A DNA stretch of 58,021 bases from Kluyvera sichuanensis (GCF_014218705.1 NZ_JABBJF010000030.1:1-58021); one strand, 5' to 3'; numbered from the stretch's first letter, positions 46,701 through 56,793 are shown. Made by a program: numbers and translations. Notes: generated by a model not told the origin, from the letters alone.

Positions 46701-47659
46701 AAACGGCAACCGAACTGCAGGTTACTTCGGCGTTCAGCCAACTGCTCGGCTGCGACATTCAGGACATCGACGCCGATTTCTTTGCCCTCGGCGGTCATTC
46801 GCTGCTCGCCATGCGCCTGGCAGCCATGCTGAGCCAGCAAACCGGGCGTAAAGTGACGCCGGGCCAGGTGATGGTGTCATCGACCGTCGGCCAGCTCAGT
46901 GCACTGCTGGAGAACAGCGACGACGAGCAGGCGCAGCGTCTGGGCTATGAGCCGCTGCTGCCGCTGCGCAACGGCGATGGCCCAACGCTGTTCTGCTTCC
47001 ATCCGGCGTCTGGTTTTGCCTGGCAGTTCAGCGTGCTCTCGCGCTATCTGTCGCCGCGCTGGTCGATTACCGGCATTCAGTCTCCGCGACCGGAAGGGCC
47101 GATGCAGAGCGCCGCGACGCTGGACGAGGTGTGCGAACATCATCTGGCAACGCTGCTCGCCCAGCAACCGCACGGGCCGTATTACCTGCTCGGCTATTCG
47201 CTCGGCGGTACGCTGGCGCAGGGCATCGCGGCGCGTTTACGTCAGTGCGGTGAAACGGTGGCGTTCCTCGGTCTGCTGGATACCTGGCCACCGGAAACGC
47301 AGAACTGGGCGGAAAAAGAGGCGAACGGCCTCGATCCGGCAGTATTGGCGGAGATTGACCGCGAGCGTGAAGCGTTTATTGCCGCCCAGCAGGGGCAGGG
47401 CTCTAGCGAGTTGTTCAGCGCGATTGAAGGCAACTACGCCGACGCCGTGCGCCTGCTGACCACCGCGCATAGCGCGAGGTTCGATGGCAAAGCGACGCTG
47501 TTCGTTGCCGAGAAAACCCGTCAGGCGGATCCACAGGCGGCCTGGGGGCCGTGGGTGGGCGAGCTGGAGGTTTACCATCAGGATTGTGCTCACGTCGACA
47601 TCATTACGCCTGCGGCGTTTGAGGCGATTGGACCGGTGATGCGGGAGATATTGGGGTAG
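43796..47659 (+). CDS. entF: Enterobactin synthase component F (NRPS)
   Basis: EntF activates serine, joins it to 2,3-dihydroxybenzoate carried by EntB, and cyclises three units to enterobactin. The 1287-residue cytoplasmic protein has domains in order: condensation (HHLLVDG near residue 137), adenylation (FTSGSTGRPKGV near 599, YRTGDVARW), thiolation (GGHSLLAMR, carrier serine near 1002) and thioesterase (LGYSLGGTLA, serine near 1135, with a late histidine in DCAHVDI). No break or missing catalytic motif is seen. It is preceded by its helper ybdZ. A REP-like element, not fepE, lies downstream. Confidence 0.97.
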   Translation: MSPRLPLIAAQPGIWMAEALSTLPNAWSVAHYVELNGEINDDLLARAIVMGLNQADTLRMCFSEENGEVWQWLDDSMAIAEPACHDLRGESDPQQAALALMQHDLSQNSRVNSGNPLYCHQLFRVGDNRWFWYQRYHHLLVDGFSFPAITRQISLIYQALVAGEMLPEPAFTPFADVVDEYQRYRDSEAFQRDKAFWAEQRKALPSPASLSSAPLPGRAQSTAIWRLKLTADRRAFARLTASAPQCQPADLALALVALWLGRLCGRSDYAAGFIFMRRMGSVALTATGPVLNVLPLGVTLNGQETLPELATRLSGQLKKMRRHQRYDAEQIVRDAGKAAGDEALFGPVFNVKMFDYRLGFADVEAITHTLATGPVNDLELALFPDEEGGLSLEILANQQRYDKATLQQNIARLTSLLQQFADNPALMCANAELLSPDEYQRLAQINATEKSLPRATLSSLVAEQAAKTPDAVALVDANYRFTYREMRQQVIALANVLRERGVKPGDSVAVALPRSVFLTLALHAIVEAGAAWLPLDTGYPDDRLQMMLEDARPTLLITAADQLHRFPNIDSLCLSAPLEVGDDQPLALATPEQTAYIIFTSGSTGRPKGVMVGHEAIVNRLLWMQDHYPLTADDVVAQKTPCSFDVSVWEFWWPFITGASLVMAEPEAHRDPLAMQRFFADYGITTTHFVPSMLAAFVASLTPGTVDSCCSLQRVFCSGEALPTALCREWEVLTHVPLHNLYGPTEAAVDVSWYPAYGEALAAVSGNSVPIGFPVWNTGLRILDAMMRPVPFGVAGDLYLTGIQLAQGYLGRPDLTASRFIADPFAPGERMYRTGDVARWLDNGAVEYLGRSDDQLKIRGQRIELGEIDRVMQSLPDVEQAVTHACVINQAAATGGDARQLVGYVVSVSGLPLDTESLLAQLRQQLPPHMVPVVLLQLSALPLSANGKLDRKALPLPSLTQKTSGREPQTATELQVTSAFSQLLGCDIQDIDADFFALGGHSLLAMRLAAMLSQQTGRKVTPGQVMVSSTVGQLSALLENSDDEQAQRLGYEPLLPLRNGDGPTLFCFHPASGFAWQFSVLSRYLSPRWSITGIQSPRPEGPMQSAATLDEVCEHHLATLLAQQPHGPYYLLGYSLGGTLAQGIAARLRQCGETVAFLGLLDTWPPETQNWAEKEANGLDPAVLAEIDREREAFIAAQQGQGSSELFSAIEGNYADAVRLLTTAHSARFDGKATLFVAEKTRQADPQAAWGPWVGELEVYHQDCAHVDIITPAAFEAIGPVMREILG

Positions 47660-47671
47660 GTTTCGTGCTTT

Positions 47672-47720
47672 CCCGGGCTACATTGGATTCGTAGCCCGGG
47701 CAAGCGTTAGCGACCCCGGG
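47672..47720. repeat. REP-like hairpin between entF and fepC
   Basis: CCCGGGCTAC (47672-47681) and GTAGCCCGGG (47691-47700) form a 10-bp stem with a 9-base loop, followed by a CCCCGGG segment. It fills the short gap between the convergent entF and fepC genes, where fepE stands in E. coli, and can act as a bidirectional terminator. Confidence 0.85.
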
Positions 47721-47725
47721 AAAAT

Positions 47726-48520
47726 TCACCGCCGCCCGAGCGGTACCACCAGCGGCGTATTCGCCGCCGGGTCGTCAATAATCATGCAGCGCAGGCCGTA
47801 CACTGCTTCAATCAGCGCCGGAGTGACAATCTCTTTCGGCGCGCCTTCTGCCACAATCTTCCCATCGCGCAGGGCAATCAGGTGCGTCGCGTAGCGGCAC
47901 GCCTGGTTTAAATCGTGCAGCACGGCGGCGAGCGTATAGCCGCGCTCGCGATTCAGTTCGCTCAATAGCTCCAGCAGGTCAATCTGATGGCTGATATCAA
48001 GCCAGGTCGTTGGCTCGTCGAGCAACATAATCGAGGTGTCCTGCGCCAGCACCATCGCAATCCACGCGCGCTGGCGTTGGCCGCCGGAGAGGGTATCCAC
48101 GCTCTGACCTGCCAGATTAACAATGCCGGTAGCCTGCATTGCATTCTGCACCGCATCCTCATCTTCCTGCCGCCAGCGGGTAAACAGCGGCTGATGCGGA
48201 TAACGCCCGCGCGCAACCAGCTCCTGTACCGAAATATCGCCCGGCGTCGTGGCGTTTTGCGCCAGCAGGCCGACGCGACGCGCCACCTCTTTACTGGCGT
48301 AGCGCTGGATCTCTTCTCCGTCGAGATAGACGTGGCCGTGAACCGGCGTCATCAGGCGGCTGAGCGTGCGCAGCAGGGTCGATTTCCCGCAGCCGTTGGG
48401 GCCGATAATCGCGGTGAAATGGCCGTCAGGAATGGTGACGTTCAGCGACTCGGCGATGGTCTTTTTCCCGTAGGCAAGGGTTAACGCCTCGCCGCGCAGG
48501 CGAGCGACGGTGTCGGTCAT
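47726..48520 (-). CDS. fepC: Ferric enterobactin ABC transporter ATP-binding protein FepC
   Basis: The 264-residue cytoplasmic ATPase powers uptake of ferric enterobactin through FepDG. Walker A GPNGCGKST is near residue 39, the ABC signature is LSGGQRQRAWIAMVL, and Walker B is IMLLDEPTTWLD. It is of the FecE/BtuD iron-siderophore type. The start overlaps the fepG stop by ATGA. It is the last gene of fepDGC. Confidence 0.96.
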   Translation of the reverse strand: MTDTVARLRGEALTLAYGKKTIAESLNVTIPDGHFTAIIGPNGCGKSTLLRTLSRLMTPVHGHVYLDGEEIQRYASKEVARRVGLLAQNATTPGDISVQELVARGRYPHQPLFTRWRQEDEDAVQNAMQATGIVNLAGQSVDTLSGGQRQRAWIAMVLAQDTSIMLLDEPTTWLDISHQIDLLELLSELNRERGYTLAAVLHDLNQACRYATHLIALRDGKIVAEGAPKEIVTPALIEAVYGLRCMIIDDPAANTPLVVPLGRR

Positions 48521-49509
48521 TTTTTACGAGACTCCTGAATAAGCAGCACGATGAGGTAGATACCGCCAAGGCTAACGGTGACGACGCCCACCTGAAGCTG
48601 GTAAGGCAAGAACAGCTGCTGGGCGCAGTAGTCGGCGGCGGCCAGCAGCAGCGCGCCGCAGAGCGCCGCCTGGGTCAGCCCCCAGCGCGCGGTGCCGCTG
48701 AGGCGGCGGGCGATGTGCGGTGCGACCAGCGCAATAAAGGAAATCGGCCCGGCCAGCGCGGTGGCAGCGGCGGTCAGTACCACGGCGACCAGCATCAGCA
48801 GCAGGCGCGAAAGCTCGACGCGAACCCCCAGCGCACAGGCGCTGTCATCGCCCATTTCTAACAGCCGTAAACGGCGCACCAGCAGCGCCGAGCAGGCGAG
48901 GGCGACAACCATCATTGGTGCGGCAGGCCAGATTTTGGCCCACGTCAGGCCGTTAAGCGAACCGGCAAACCATAGCCCGGCGGAGACGGCGGTCTCCAGC
49001 GACGCGCGCAGCAGCAGCCAGGTGTTGAAGGCCATCAGCATCGCGCGGATACCGATGCCGATAATAATCAGCCGGAAGGTTTCGATACCGTCGCGCCACG
49101 CCAGCGCCCACACGATAAGCGAGGTGGCGATGCCGCCCGCCATGGCGGCGAGGGTAATGGTGGTGAGGTTCTGGCCGAAGAAGACCAGCGCCACCAGCAC
49201 ACCGCTCCACGCGCCGGTGTTAAAGCCCATCACGTCCGGACTGCCCAACGGGTTGCGCATCAGCGACTGGAAAATCGCGCCGCTGACGCCGAGTGCGGCG
49301 CCAATCAACAGTGCCATCAGCACGCGCGGCAGACGCCATTCGGTGACCACCAGGGTGATGGCACGCGGCGCATCGCCGAACAGCGCGGCGAATATCTGTG
49401 AAAATTCCAGCGTGACCGCACCGCTGCGCAGACTCAACAGCGTGAGCACCAGGCATGCGGCGACCAGCAGCAGACAGCTGGCGACCAGACGGCGAGAAGG
49501 GGCGTTCAT
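48517..49509 (-). CDS. fepG: Ferric enterobactin ABC transporter permease FepG
   Basis: A 330-residue inner-membrane permease of the FecCD family that forms a heterodimer with FepD. It has about ten hydrophobic helices, the segment WRLPRVLMALLIGAALGVSGAIFQSLMRNPLGSPDVMGFNTGA typical of the family, and GPISFIALVAPHIARRLSGT near the coupling helix. Both ends overlap neighbours by ATGA (fepD before, fepC after), so the three are translated together. Confidence 0.96.
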   Translation of the reverse strand: MNAPSRRLVASCLLLVAACLVLTLLSLRSGAVTLEFSQIFAALFGDAPRAITLVVTEWRLPRVLMALLIGAALGVSGAIFQSLMRNPLGSPDVMGFNTGAWSGVLVALVFFGQNLTTITLAAMAGGIATSLIVWALAWRDGIETFRLIIIGIGIRAMLMAFNTWLLLRASLETAVSAGLWFAGSLNGLTWAKIWPAAPMMVVALACSALLVRRLRLLEMGDDSACALGVRVELSRLLLMLVAVVLTAAATALAGPISFIALVAPHIARRLSGTARWGLTQAALCGALLLAAADYCAQQLFLPYQLQVGVVTVSLGGIYLIVLLIQESRKK

Positions 49510-50513
49510 CGGCCACCTCCGTTTGATTTACGGCGGACGAGGAAAATCAGCACCGGCGCGCCGATAAAGGCGCTGACCACCGATACGCGCAGTTCGCCGG
49601 GCACCAGCAGGCGACCAATAATATCGGCAAACAGCAGCAACGACGGCGTGGCGAGCAGGGTGACCGGCAGCGACCAGCGGTGATCTGAACCGACCAGCCA
49701 GCGGGAAATGTGCGGCATCATCAGGCCGATAAAGGCAATAGGGCCTACCACCGAGGTCGCGCTGGCGCACAGAATGGTGATCACCAGCAGCCCCATAATT
49801 TGCGTGCGCGCCACTTTATTGCCCAGAGCGGTGGCGGTGTCGGTACCGAGGCTCAGGCTGTTAAGCGAACGGCTCATCATCAGCGCGACAGCACCGGCAA
49901 TCAGTACCGGAATGAGCACCGTTTTCAGGGTTTGCAGAGTGCGGATATCCAGCGAACCGGCCTGCCAGAAGCGCAACTGATCGTAGACATCCTGGTTGAG
50001 CAGGGCGATGCCGCTGGAGAAACCTTCCAGTACGGCGGCGAGCGCCACGCCTGCCAGCGTTAAGCGTACCGGACTCAGTTGGCCGCCGCCCTGGCTGCCG
50101 GTAAAGGCGACGATTAACGAGGCGACCAGCGCCCCGCAAAAGGCCATCGCCAGCTGTTCCTGCGGCGAAGTGATGCCAAGCAGCGCCGCGCCTAACACGA
50201 TGGCAAAGCTGGCTCCGGCGTTAACGCCAAGAATCCCGGGATCGGCAAGCGGATTACGGGTGAGGGTTTGCATCAGCGCACCGGCAAGACCCAGCGCGCC
50301 ACCGGCGAGCAGGCCGGCCAGCGTTCGCGGCAGCCGGGCATCGAGCACGATGGTGCAGTCGGCGCTCTGGCAGGTGCCGCTAAGCGCGTCGATAACGACG
50401 TGAACCGGGAGCGGTTTGGCACCAATCAATAAACTGAGCGTGGCGGCGAGAAACAGCAGTATCAACAATCCAGGCAGCGCAAGGGCGCGCAGCACCGGGG
50501 TGGAAAACGACAT
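49506..50513 (-). CDS. fepD: Ferric enterobactin ABC transporter permease FepD
   Basis: A 335-residue inner-membrane permease, FepG partner, of the FecCD family. It keeps DARLPRTLAGLLAGGALGLAGALMQTLTRNPLADPGILGVNAGASFA near residues 58-101 and GPIAFIGLMMPHISRWLVG in the coupling region. It is the first gene of fepDGC, divergent from entS across a 110-base region with a strong Fur box. Confidence 0.96.
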   Translation of the reverse strand: MSFSTPVLRALALPGLLILLFLAATLSLLIGAKPLPVHVVIDALSGTCQSADCTIVLDARLPRTLAGLLAGGALGLAGALMQTLTRNPLADPGILGVNAGASFAIVLGAALLGITSPQEQLAMAFCGALVASLIVAFTGSQGGGQLSPVRLTLAGVALAAVLEGFSSGIALLNQDVYDQLRFWQAGSLDIRTLQTLKTVLIPVLIAGAVALMMSRSLNSLSLGTDTATALGNKVARTQIMGLLVITILCASATSVVGPIAFIGLMMPHISRWLVGSDHRWSLPVTLLATPSLLLFADIIGRLLVPGELRVSVVSAFIGAPVLIFLVRRKSNGGGR

Positions 50514-50530
50514 GGCGACATCCCTGATTT

Positions 50531-50555
50531 GATAATGATAGTAATTATCGTTATC
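50531..50555. promoter_or_regulatory. Fur box in the fepD-entS divergent promoter
   Basis: GATAATGATAGTAATTATC (50531-50549) matches 17 of 19 consensus Fur positions and continues with GTTATC, giving an extended overlapping site. It lies between fepDGC and entS, as in E. coli, and should repress both under iron sufficiency. Confidence 0.92.
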
Positions 50556-50623
50556 TATCTTATTCGCTTATGTTAGCATGAGCGCCCTCGGAAAGGGTAA
50601 GAAAAAACGTTCAAGGTTTTGTA

Positions 50624-51862
50624 ATGAATCGACAATCCTGGCTGCTGAATCTGAGCCTGCTAAAAACGCATCCGGCCTTTCGCGCCGTCTTTATTGCTCG
50701 CTTTATCTCCATTCTCTCGCTGGGCCTACTCGGCGTGGCGGTACCTGTTCAAATCCAGATGATGACCCACTCCACCTGGCAGGTGGGACTTTCGGTCACG
50801 CTGACCGGCGGGGCGATGTTCGTCGGGCTGATGGTTGGCGGCGTGCTGGCTGACCGCTACGAGCGCCGCAAACTGATTCTGCTGGCGCGTGGCACCTGCG
50901 GTATTGGGTTTATCGGCCTGTGGTTAAACGCGCTGCTGCCGGAGCCGTCGCTGGTGGCGATTTATCTGCTGGGATTATGGGATGGCTTCTTTGCCTCGCT
51001 GGGCGTGACGGCGCTGCTGGCGGCGACGCCTGCGCTGGTTGGGCGTGAAAACCTGATGCAGGCTGGGGCGATCACTATGCTGACGGTACGCCTGGGCTCG
51101 GTGATTTCGCCAATGGTCGGCGGCCTGCTGCTGGCTTCCGGCGGCGTATCGTGGAACTACCTGCTGGCGGCACTGGGCACCTTTATTACCACGCTGACGC
51201 TGCTGCGTTTACCGCAGTTGCCACCGCCGCCGCAGAAGCGCGAACATCCGTTCACTTCATTGGTGGCCGGTTTCCGTTTCCTGCTCGGTAGCCCGCTGAT
51301 TGGCGGCATTGCGCTGCTGGGTGGGTTGGTGACGATGGCCAGCGCCGTGCGCGTGCTCTATCCCGCGCTGGCGCAGGGCTGGCAGATGTCAGCAGCACAG
51401 ATTGGCCTGCTGTATGCGGCAATCCCGCTGGGGGCGGCTTTTGGTGCGTTAACCAGCGGAAGGCTGGCGCAGAACGAGCGTCCGGGCTGGGTGATGCTGC
51501 TGGCGACGGTCGGCGCGTTTGTGGCAATCGGTCTGTTTGCCATGATGCCGCATTGGGCGCTAGGGATGGTCTGTCTGGCGCTGTTTGGCTGGCTGAGTGC
51601 CATCAGTTCGCTGCTGCAATATACGTTGATTCAGACCCAGACGCCGGAAGCCATGCTCGGGCGCATTAACGGGCTGTGGACGGCGCAGAACGTCACCGGC
51701 GATGCCATTGGTGCGGCGCTGCTCGGCGGACTGGGGGCGATGTTGACCCCGGTGGCGTCGGCAAGCGTAAGCGGCTGGGGGTTGGCGATAGTTGGCGGGA
51801 TTTTACTGCTGGCGTTGGGAGAACTGCGGCGGTTCCGGCGCGAGATCCCGGAGTCGGCGTAA
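50624..51862 (+). CDS. entS: Enterobactin exporter EntS
   Basis: EntS is an inner-membrane MFS exporter that releases new enterobactin to the periplasm for TolC. The 412-residue protein has about twelve helices. The MFS signature [18 protein letters not shown] lies near residues 73-90, between TM2 and TM3. The start [38 protein letters not shown] is nearly the same as in E. coli EntS. The gene is monocistronic and ends before a REP-like bidirectional hairpin. Confidence 0.95.
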   Translation: MNRQSWLLNLSLLKTHPAFRAVFIARFISILSLGLLGVAVPVQIQMMTHSTWQVGLSVTLTGGAMFVGLMVGGVLADRYERRKLILLARGTCGIGFIGLWLNALLPEPSLVAIYLLGLWDGFFASLGVTALLAATPALVGRENLMQAGAITMLTVRLGSVISPMVGGLLLASGGVSWNYLLAALGTFITTLTLLRLPQLPPPPQKREHPFTSLVAGFRFLLGSPLIGGIALLGGLVTMASAVRVLYPALAQGWQMSAAQIGLLYAAIPLGAAFGALTSGRLAQNERPGWVMLLATVGAFVAIGLFAMMPHWALGMVCLALFGWLSAISSLLQYTLIQTQTPEAMLGRINGLWTAQNVTGDAIGAALLGGLGAMLTPVASASVSGWGLAIVGGILLLALGELRRFRREIPESA

Positions 51863-51871
51863 CCGCCTCGT

Positions 51872-51919
51872 CCGGGCTACAGGAAACCTGTAGCCCGGCC
51901 AAGCGAAGCACCGCCGGGA
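51872..51919. repeat. REP-like hairpin between entS and fepB
   Basis: CCGGGCTACAGG (51872-51883) and CCTGTAGCCCGG (51887-51898) form a 12-bp perfect stem over AAA, followed by a GAAGC...GCCGGGAA half. It lies between convergent genes and is probably a bidirectional terminator. Confidence 0.85.
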
Positions 51920-51930
51920 ATGCTCGGTAC

Positions 51931-52890
51931 TTAACCAAACAGCGCCGACAGCCGCGCTAACACGCGCGTTGCGCTGTAATAGTCGAGGCGGAACGTCTCG
52001 GTACCTAATGCGTAAACATGCTTTTCTTTCACCGCCGGCAGGTGCGCCAGCAATGGGTTGGCATAAATCGCGTCCACGTCTTTCTGGTCACCGGCGAACA
52101 GGAACAGGCTGTTGCCGTTCAGTCCGGTCGCCAGGTTTTCACCGCCAAGCTGGATGATGTCGTGACGTTTGCCCTGGCTTTGGCTGGCGTGCAGGCCTTC
52201 CGGTAGCGTGGCGAGGGTGAAGCCGAGCTGGGAGAGGAACTGCCCCTGCGCGGATTCGCTGGTCCACAGGTTGGCGCTGTGCGCGGCGGCGGTATAGACC
52301 AGCGCGCTTACCGGCTGCGGTGGCAGCTTCATCTGCTGCTTCACGCTAGCAAGCTGCTTATCAAACTCGGCAATACGTGCCGCAGCCTGCTTCTCCTGGC
52401 CGGTGATAGTACCGAGCTGAGTCAACAGCGCCTGCCAGCTTTTATCGTCGTAGTTGACGATAAGCGTTGGGGCGATGGTGGAGAGCTGGTCGTACAGCGC
52501 CAGCGCGGAGTCACCGCCGGTGGCGCTAATCAGGATCAGATCAGGCATTTGCGCGGCCACGGCTTCGGCGCTTGGCTCGCCAATATAGAGGCGGGAGACC
52601 TTGCGTGCTTTCGCTACATCGCCCCACTGGCGCAGGAAGCCCTGAGCATCGGCTACGCGGTTATTGGGTGTGGTAGCGCCGCTGGCGATTACCGGCGCAT
52701 CAATTGCCAACAGAGAGCCGGTGAGGGTGACGCTGGTGGAGACGATGCGCGTCGGCTTGTGCTCCAGCGTGTGAACGCCGTGACTGTCGCTAATCTGGCG
52801 TGGCCATTCGGCGGCCTGGGTTGAGGATATTCCTAAAACACTGAAACCTGCGATGAGCGCCACGGTGCGCCATAAAGCGGAGAAGTTCAC
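51931..52890 (-). CDS. fepB: Ferric enterobactin periplasmic binding protein FepB
   Basis: FepB carries ferric enterobactin from FepA to FepDGC. The 319-residue precursor has a signal peptide of about 26 residues ([16 protein letters not shown]), then a Fe3+-siderophore-binding (TroA-like, two-lobed) domain that follows E. coli FepB closely: [29 protein letters not shown] and [35 protein letters not shown]. The start codon is GTG at 52890 with AGGA 9 bases upstream. It is divergent from entCEBAH. The 233-base gap carries a Fur box near entC. Confidence 0.95.
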   Translation of the reverse strand: MNFSALWRTVALIAGFSVLGISSTQAAEWPRQISDSHGVHTLEHKPTRIVSTSVTLTGSLLAIDAPVIASGATTPNNRVADAQGFLRQWGDVAKARKVSRLYIGEPSAEAVAAQMPDLILISATGGDSALALYDQLSTIAPTLIVNYDDKSWQALLTQLGTITGQEKQAAARIAEFDKQLASVKQQMKLPPQPVSALVYTAAAHSANLWTSESAQGQFLSQLGFTLATLPEGLHASQSQGKRHDIIQLGGENLATGLNGNSLFLFAGDQKDVDAIYANPLLAHLPAVKEKHVYALGTETFRLDYYSATRVLARLSALFG

Positions 52891-53082
52891 GGATATGCGT
52901 CCTGATTGTCATTGGTTAATGCTTCTCATTTTCAACTATTGTTCGCGCTGGATGCAAGCCCTCTTCCATTGCCGGGGCAGGGCAATATCAGGGCTACGCG
53001 CTTTTTATTAAGCACAAGATGCTGCTTAGCGCTGTTGACATACGAGGCGTTTACTTTTAGGTTACCCAACCAAAATATAAAT

Positions 53083-53101
53083 GATAATTATTCGTAATAT
53101 C
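53083..53101. promoter_or_regulatory. Fur box upstream of entC
   Basis: GATAATTATTCGTAATATC matches about 13 of 19 Fur consensus positions and is preceded by AAAT. It sits immediately before the entC ribosome site and would also affect fepB, the divergent gene. Confidence 0.75.
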
Positions 53102-53123
53102 TTTATCGTTTTTGGAGGATGAT

Positions 53124-54305
53124 ATGGAAACGTCACTTGCTGCGGATACACAAGAACAACACCATCAGGCTACGCTTTCGGCCGATAGCTTTTTCTTTAT
53201 GTCGCCGTTCCGTAGTTTTACCACCTCGGGCTGCTTTCAGCGCTTCACCTGCCCGGCTGAAGGCGGTGATGCGCCAGATAGCGCATTCCAGCAGGGGCTA
53301 GCCTCGGCGTTTGCCGCGGCCAAAGCTGCCGGGATCGCCAATCCGGTGATGGTTGGTGCCATTCCGTTCGACACCACGCAGCCTTCCGCGCTGTATATCC
53401 CTGAACGCTGTGACGCGTTTTCGCGTACCGCAAAGCAACGCGCTTCCCGCTATCACGCCTCGCGCGATCCGCTGGCGGTGGTGGCGCGCCGTGAAATCCC
53501 CGAAAGCCCGGTGTTCCTCGATATGGTGGCCCGCGCGGCGGCGCTGACCGCGACGCCGCAGGTCAATAAAGTGGTGCTTTCCCGCCTGATTGATATTGAA
53601 GCCGAGCAGACGTTGGATAGCGGTGCGCTGCTGGAGCGTCTGGTGGCGCAAAACCCGGCGAGCTTTAACTTCCACGTGCCGCTGCCGGACGGCGGCGCGC
53701 TGCTGGGCGCCAGCCCTGAGCTGCTGTTGCGTAAAGAGGGCTCGCTGTTCCATTCGCTGCCGCTGGCCGGCTCCGCGCGTCGTCAGCCGGACGACATGCT
53801 GGATCGCGAAGCGGGTAACCGCCTGCTGGCTTCGGAAAAAGACCGTCACGAACATGAGCTGGTGACCCAGTCGATGAAAAAAACGCTGGCGCCGCGCAGC
53901 CTGCAGCTCTCGCTGCCGAGCACCCCGCAGTTGCTTACCACGCCCACCCTGTGGCACCTCGCTACGCCAATTGAAGGCCAGGCTAAAGCGGAAGAAAACG
54001 CGCTGACGCTCGCCTGTCTGCTGCATCCAACGCCTGCGCTGAGCGGTTTCCCGCATCAGGCGGCGAAACAGCTGATTGCCGAGCTGGAGCCGTTCGAGCG
54101 CGACCTGTTTGGCGGCATCGTCGGCTGGTGTGACGCCGAAGGTAACGGCGAGTGGGTAGTGACTATCCGCTGCGCACGCGTCAAAGCCAATAGCGTGCGT
54201 CTGTTTGCCGGGGCTGGCATTGTGCCTGCGTCATCGCCGGAGTCCGAGTGGCGCGAAACCGGCGTAAAACTTTCGACCATGCTAAATGTTTTCGGCCTGC
54301 ATTAA
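53124..54305 (+). CDS. entC: Isochorismate synthase EntC
   Basis: EntC converts chorismate to isochorismate, the first committed step to 2,3-dihydroxybenzoate. The 393-residue cytoplasmic enzyme (E. coli 391) has the chorismate-binding fold. Conserved segments are [45 protein letters not shown], the general-acid loop [15 protein letters not shown] and the Mg2+-binding end [37 protein letters not shown] precedes the ATG by 5 bases. First gene of entCEBAH. Confidence 0.96.
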   Translation: METSLAADTQEQHHQATLSADSFFFMSPFRSFTTSGCFQRFTCPAEGGDAPDSAFQQGLASAFAAAKAAGIANPVMVGAIPFDTTQPSALYIPERCDAFSRTAKQRASRYHASRDPLAVVARREIPESPVFLDMVARAAALTATPQVNKVVLSRLIDIEAEQTLDSGALLERLVAQNPASFNFHVPLPDGGALLGASPELLLRKEGSLFHSLPLAGSARRQPDDMLDREAGNRLLASEKDRHEHELVTQSMKKTLAPRSLQLSLPSTPQLLTTPTLWHLATPIEGQAKAEENALTLACLLHPTPALSGFPHQAAKQLIAELEPFERDLFGGIVGWCDAEGNGEWVVTIRCARVKANSVRLFAGAGIVPASSPESEWRETGVKLSTMLNVFGLH

Positions 54306-54314
54306 GGAATCAGA

Positions 54315-55925
54315 ATGACCGTAGAATTTACCCGCTGGCCGGACGCGCTGACGGCGCGCTACCGCGAGAAAGGTTACTGGCAGGATCTGCCATTGACCGA
54401 AATGCTAACCCGCCACGCAGGTAGCGACGCAATTGCGGTGATTGATGGCGACCATCAGATTAGCTATCGGCAACTGAATATCTACGTCGATAACCTGGCG
54501 GCTTCGTTACAGCACAAAGGCCTTAAGCGTGGCGAAACCGCGCTGGTGCAGTTGGGCAATATCGCCGAGTTTTACATTACGCTGTTTGCGCTGCTGAAAA
54601 TCGGCGTCGCGCCGGTGAACGCGCTGTTCAGCCATCAGCGCAGCGAGCTGAATGCCTACGCCGAGCAGATTGCCCCGGCGGCGCTGATTGCCGACCGTTC
54701 GCATACGCTGTTTGGTGACGATAGTTTCCTGAACGCGTTTTGCGAACAGCATCGCTCCCTGCGCATGGTGCTGCTGCGTAAAGGCGAGGGAGAACACGCG
54801 CTGGAGGCGGCGATTGCTCGTCCGGCTGTCGACTTTACCCCAACGCCAACCGCTGCCGACGAAGTGGCCTTTTTTCAGCTCTCCGGCGGCAGTACCGGCA
54901 CGCCGAAGCTTATTCCCCGCACCCACAACGACTACTACTACAGCATTCGCCGTAGTAATGAGATTTGCCGCTTTGATGCGCAGACGCGCTATCTCTGCGC
55001 GATCCCGTCGGCGCATAACTACGCCATGAGCTCGCCGGGGGCGCTGGGCGTCTTCCTGGCGCAAGGGACGGTAGTGCTGGCGGCGGACCCAAGCGCCACG
55101 CTCTGCTTCCCGCTGATTGAAAAGCATCAGGTGAACGTCGCGGCGCTGGTGCCGCCAGCGGTTAGCCTGTGGCTGCAGGCGATTACCGAATGGGGCAGCA
55201 ACGCCCAGCTCCGTTCGCTGACGCTGCTCCAGGTGGGCGGTGCGCGTCTTTCTGCGACCCTGGCTGCGCGTATTCCGGCGGAGATCGGCTGCCAGCTGCA
55301 GCAGGTGTTCGGCATGGCGGAAGGGCTGGTGAACTACACCCGTCTGGATGATTCAGAAGAAAAGATCCTCAACACTCAAGGCTACCCGATGTGCCCGGAC
55401 GACGAAGTGTGGGTGGCGGATGCCGACGGTAACCCACTGCCGCGCGGCGAAGTTGGCCGACTGATGACCCGTGGCCCATACACTTTCCGCGGTTACTACA
55501 AGAGCCCGCAGCATAACGCCTGCGCCTTTGATGCCGACGGCTTTTACTGCTCGGGCGATCTTATCTCCATCGACGAAGACGGCTACATCACCGTGGAAGG
55601 GCGCGAGAAAGATCAGATCAACCGCGGTGGCGAGAAGATTGCCGCCGAAGAGATTGAAAACCTGCTGCTGCGCCATGACGCGGTGGTCTACGCGGCACTG
55701 GTGAGTATGGAAGACAGCCTGCTCGGCGAGAAAAGCTGTGCGTATCTGGTGGTGAAAGAACCCCTGCGTGCCGTTGCCGTCCGCCGTTTCCTGCGCGAGC
55801 AGGGGGTGGCCGAATTTAAACTGCCTGACCGCGTCGAGTGCGTAGATGAACTGCCGCTGACCCACGTCGGGAAAGTCGATAAAAAACAATTACGTCAGTG
55901 GCTGGCGAGCCGCTCGCAGGGCTGA
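54315..55925 (+). CDS. entE: 2,3-dihydroxybenzoate-AMP ligase EntE
   Basis: EntE adenylates 2,3-dihydroxybenzoate and loads it on the aryl carrier domain of EntB. The 536-residue AMP-binding enzyme has the P-loop [18 protein letters not shown] near residue 193, the aryl-substrate pocket segment [23 protein letters not shown] and the C-terminal catalytic lysine in [16 protein letters not shown] lies before the ATG; 9 bases separate it from entC. Confidence 0.97.
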   Translation: MTVEFTRWPDALTARYREKGYWQDLPLTEMLTRHAGSDAIAVIDGDHQISYRQLNIYVDNLAASLQHKGLKRGETALVQLGNIAEFYITLFALLKIGVAPVNALFSHQRSELNAYAEQIAPAALIADRSHTLFGDDSFLNAFCEQHRSLRMVLLRKGEGEHALEAAIARPAVDFTPTPTAADEVAFFQLSGGSTGTPKLIPRTHNDYYYSIRRSNEICRFDAQTRYLCAIPSAHNYAMSSPGALGVFLAQGTVVLAADPSATLCFPLIEKHQVNVAALVPPAVSLWLQAITEWGSNAQLRSLTLLQVGGARLSATLAARIPAEIGCQLQQVFGMAEGLVNYTRLDDSEEKILNTQGYPMCPDDEVWVADADGNPLPRGEVGRLMTRGPYTFRGYYKSPQHNACAFDADGFYCSGDLISIDEDGYITVEGREKDQINRGGEKIAAEEIENLLLRHDAVVYAALVSMEDSLLGEKSCAYLVVKEPLRAVAVRRFLREQGVAEFKLPDRVECVDELPLTHVGKVDKKQLRQWLASRSQG

Positions 55926-55938
55926 AGGAGAGAACAAC

Positions 55939-56793
55939 ATGGCGATTCCAAAATTACAGGGCTACGCGCTGCCAACCGCGCTGGATCTTCCCGAGAACAA
56001 GGTCAACTGGGCGTTTGAACCGTCGCGCGCCGCGCTGCTGATCCACGATATGCAGGAGTATTTCCTCAACTTCTGGGGCGAGGACAGCGAAATGATGGAG
56101 ACCGTGGTGGCGAACATTGCCGCGCTGCGCGACTTCTGTAAGAAAAACGATATTCCGGTGTACTACACCGCGCAGCCGAAAGAGCAGAGCGATGAAGACC
56201 GTGCGCTGCTGAATGATATGTGGGGGCCGGGGCTGACCCGCTCGCCGGAGCAGCAGCGGGTGATTGCGGCGCTGGCGCCGGATACGCAGGATACCGTACT
56301 GGTGAAGTGGCGTTACAGCGCGTTCCACCGCTCGCCGCTGGAGCAGATGCTCAAAGAGACCGGGCGTAATCAGCTGATTATTACCGGCGTCTATGCGCAC
56401 ATTGGCTGCATGACCACCGCCACCGACGCCTTTATGCGCGATATTAAGCCGTTCTTTGTCGCTGACGCGCTGGCGGACTTTAGCCGCGACGAGCACCTGA
56501 TGTCGCTGAAATATGTTGCTGGTCGTAGCGGCCGCGTGGTGATGACCGATGAACTGCTGCCGTCCGTGCCGACCAGCAAAGCGGCGCTGCGCGCGCTGGT
56601 ACTGCCGCTGCTGGATGAGTCTGATGAACCGCTCGACGATGACAACCTGATTGATTACGGCCTCGACTCCGTGCGCATGATGGCGCTGGCGGCACGCTGG
56701 CGTAAAGTGCACGGCGATATCGACTTCGTGATGCTGGCGAAAAATCCAAGCATCGACGCCTGGTGGGCGCTGCTCTCCCGCGAGGTGAAATAA
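55939..56793 (+). CDS. entB: Isochorismatase / aryl carrier protein EntB
   Basis: EntB is bifunctional. Its N-terminal isochorismatase (about 1-205) cleaves isochorismate to 2,3-dihydro-2,3-dihydroxybenzoate: LLIHDMQEYFLNFW contains the catalytic aspartate, with KWRYSAFHRS and GVYAHIGCMTTATDAFMRD. Its C-terminal aryl carrier domain (about 210-284) has the phosphopantetheine serine in DYGLDSVRMMAL near residue 244. At 284 residues it is one shorter than E. coli EntB. AAGGAGAG precedes the start. The stop overlaps the entA start as TAATG. Confidence 0.97.
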   Translation: MAIPKLQGYALPTALDLPENKVNWAFEPSRAALLIHDMQEYFLNFWGEDSEMMETVVANIAALRDFCKKNDIPVYYTAQPKEQSDEDRALLNDMWGPGLTRSPEQQRVIAALAPDTQDTVLVKWRYSAFHRSPLEQMLKETGRNQLIITGVYAHIGCMTTATDAFMRDIKPFFVADALADFSRDEHLMSLKYVAGRSGRVVMTDELLPSVPTSKAALRALVLPLLDESDEPLDDDNLIDYGLDSVRMMALAARWRKVHGDIDFVMLAKNPSIDAWWALLSREVK

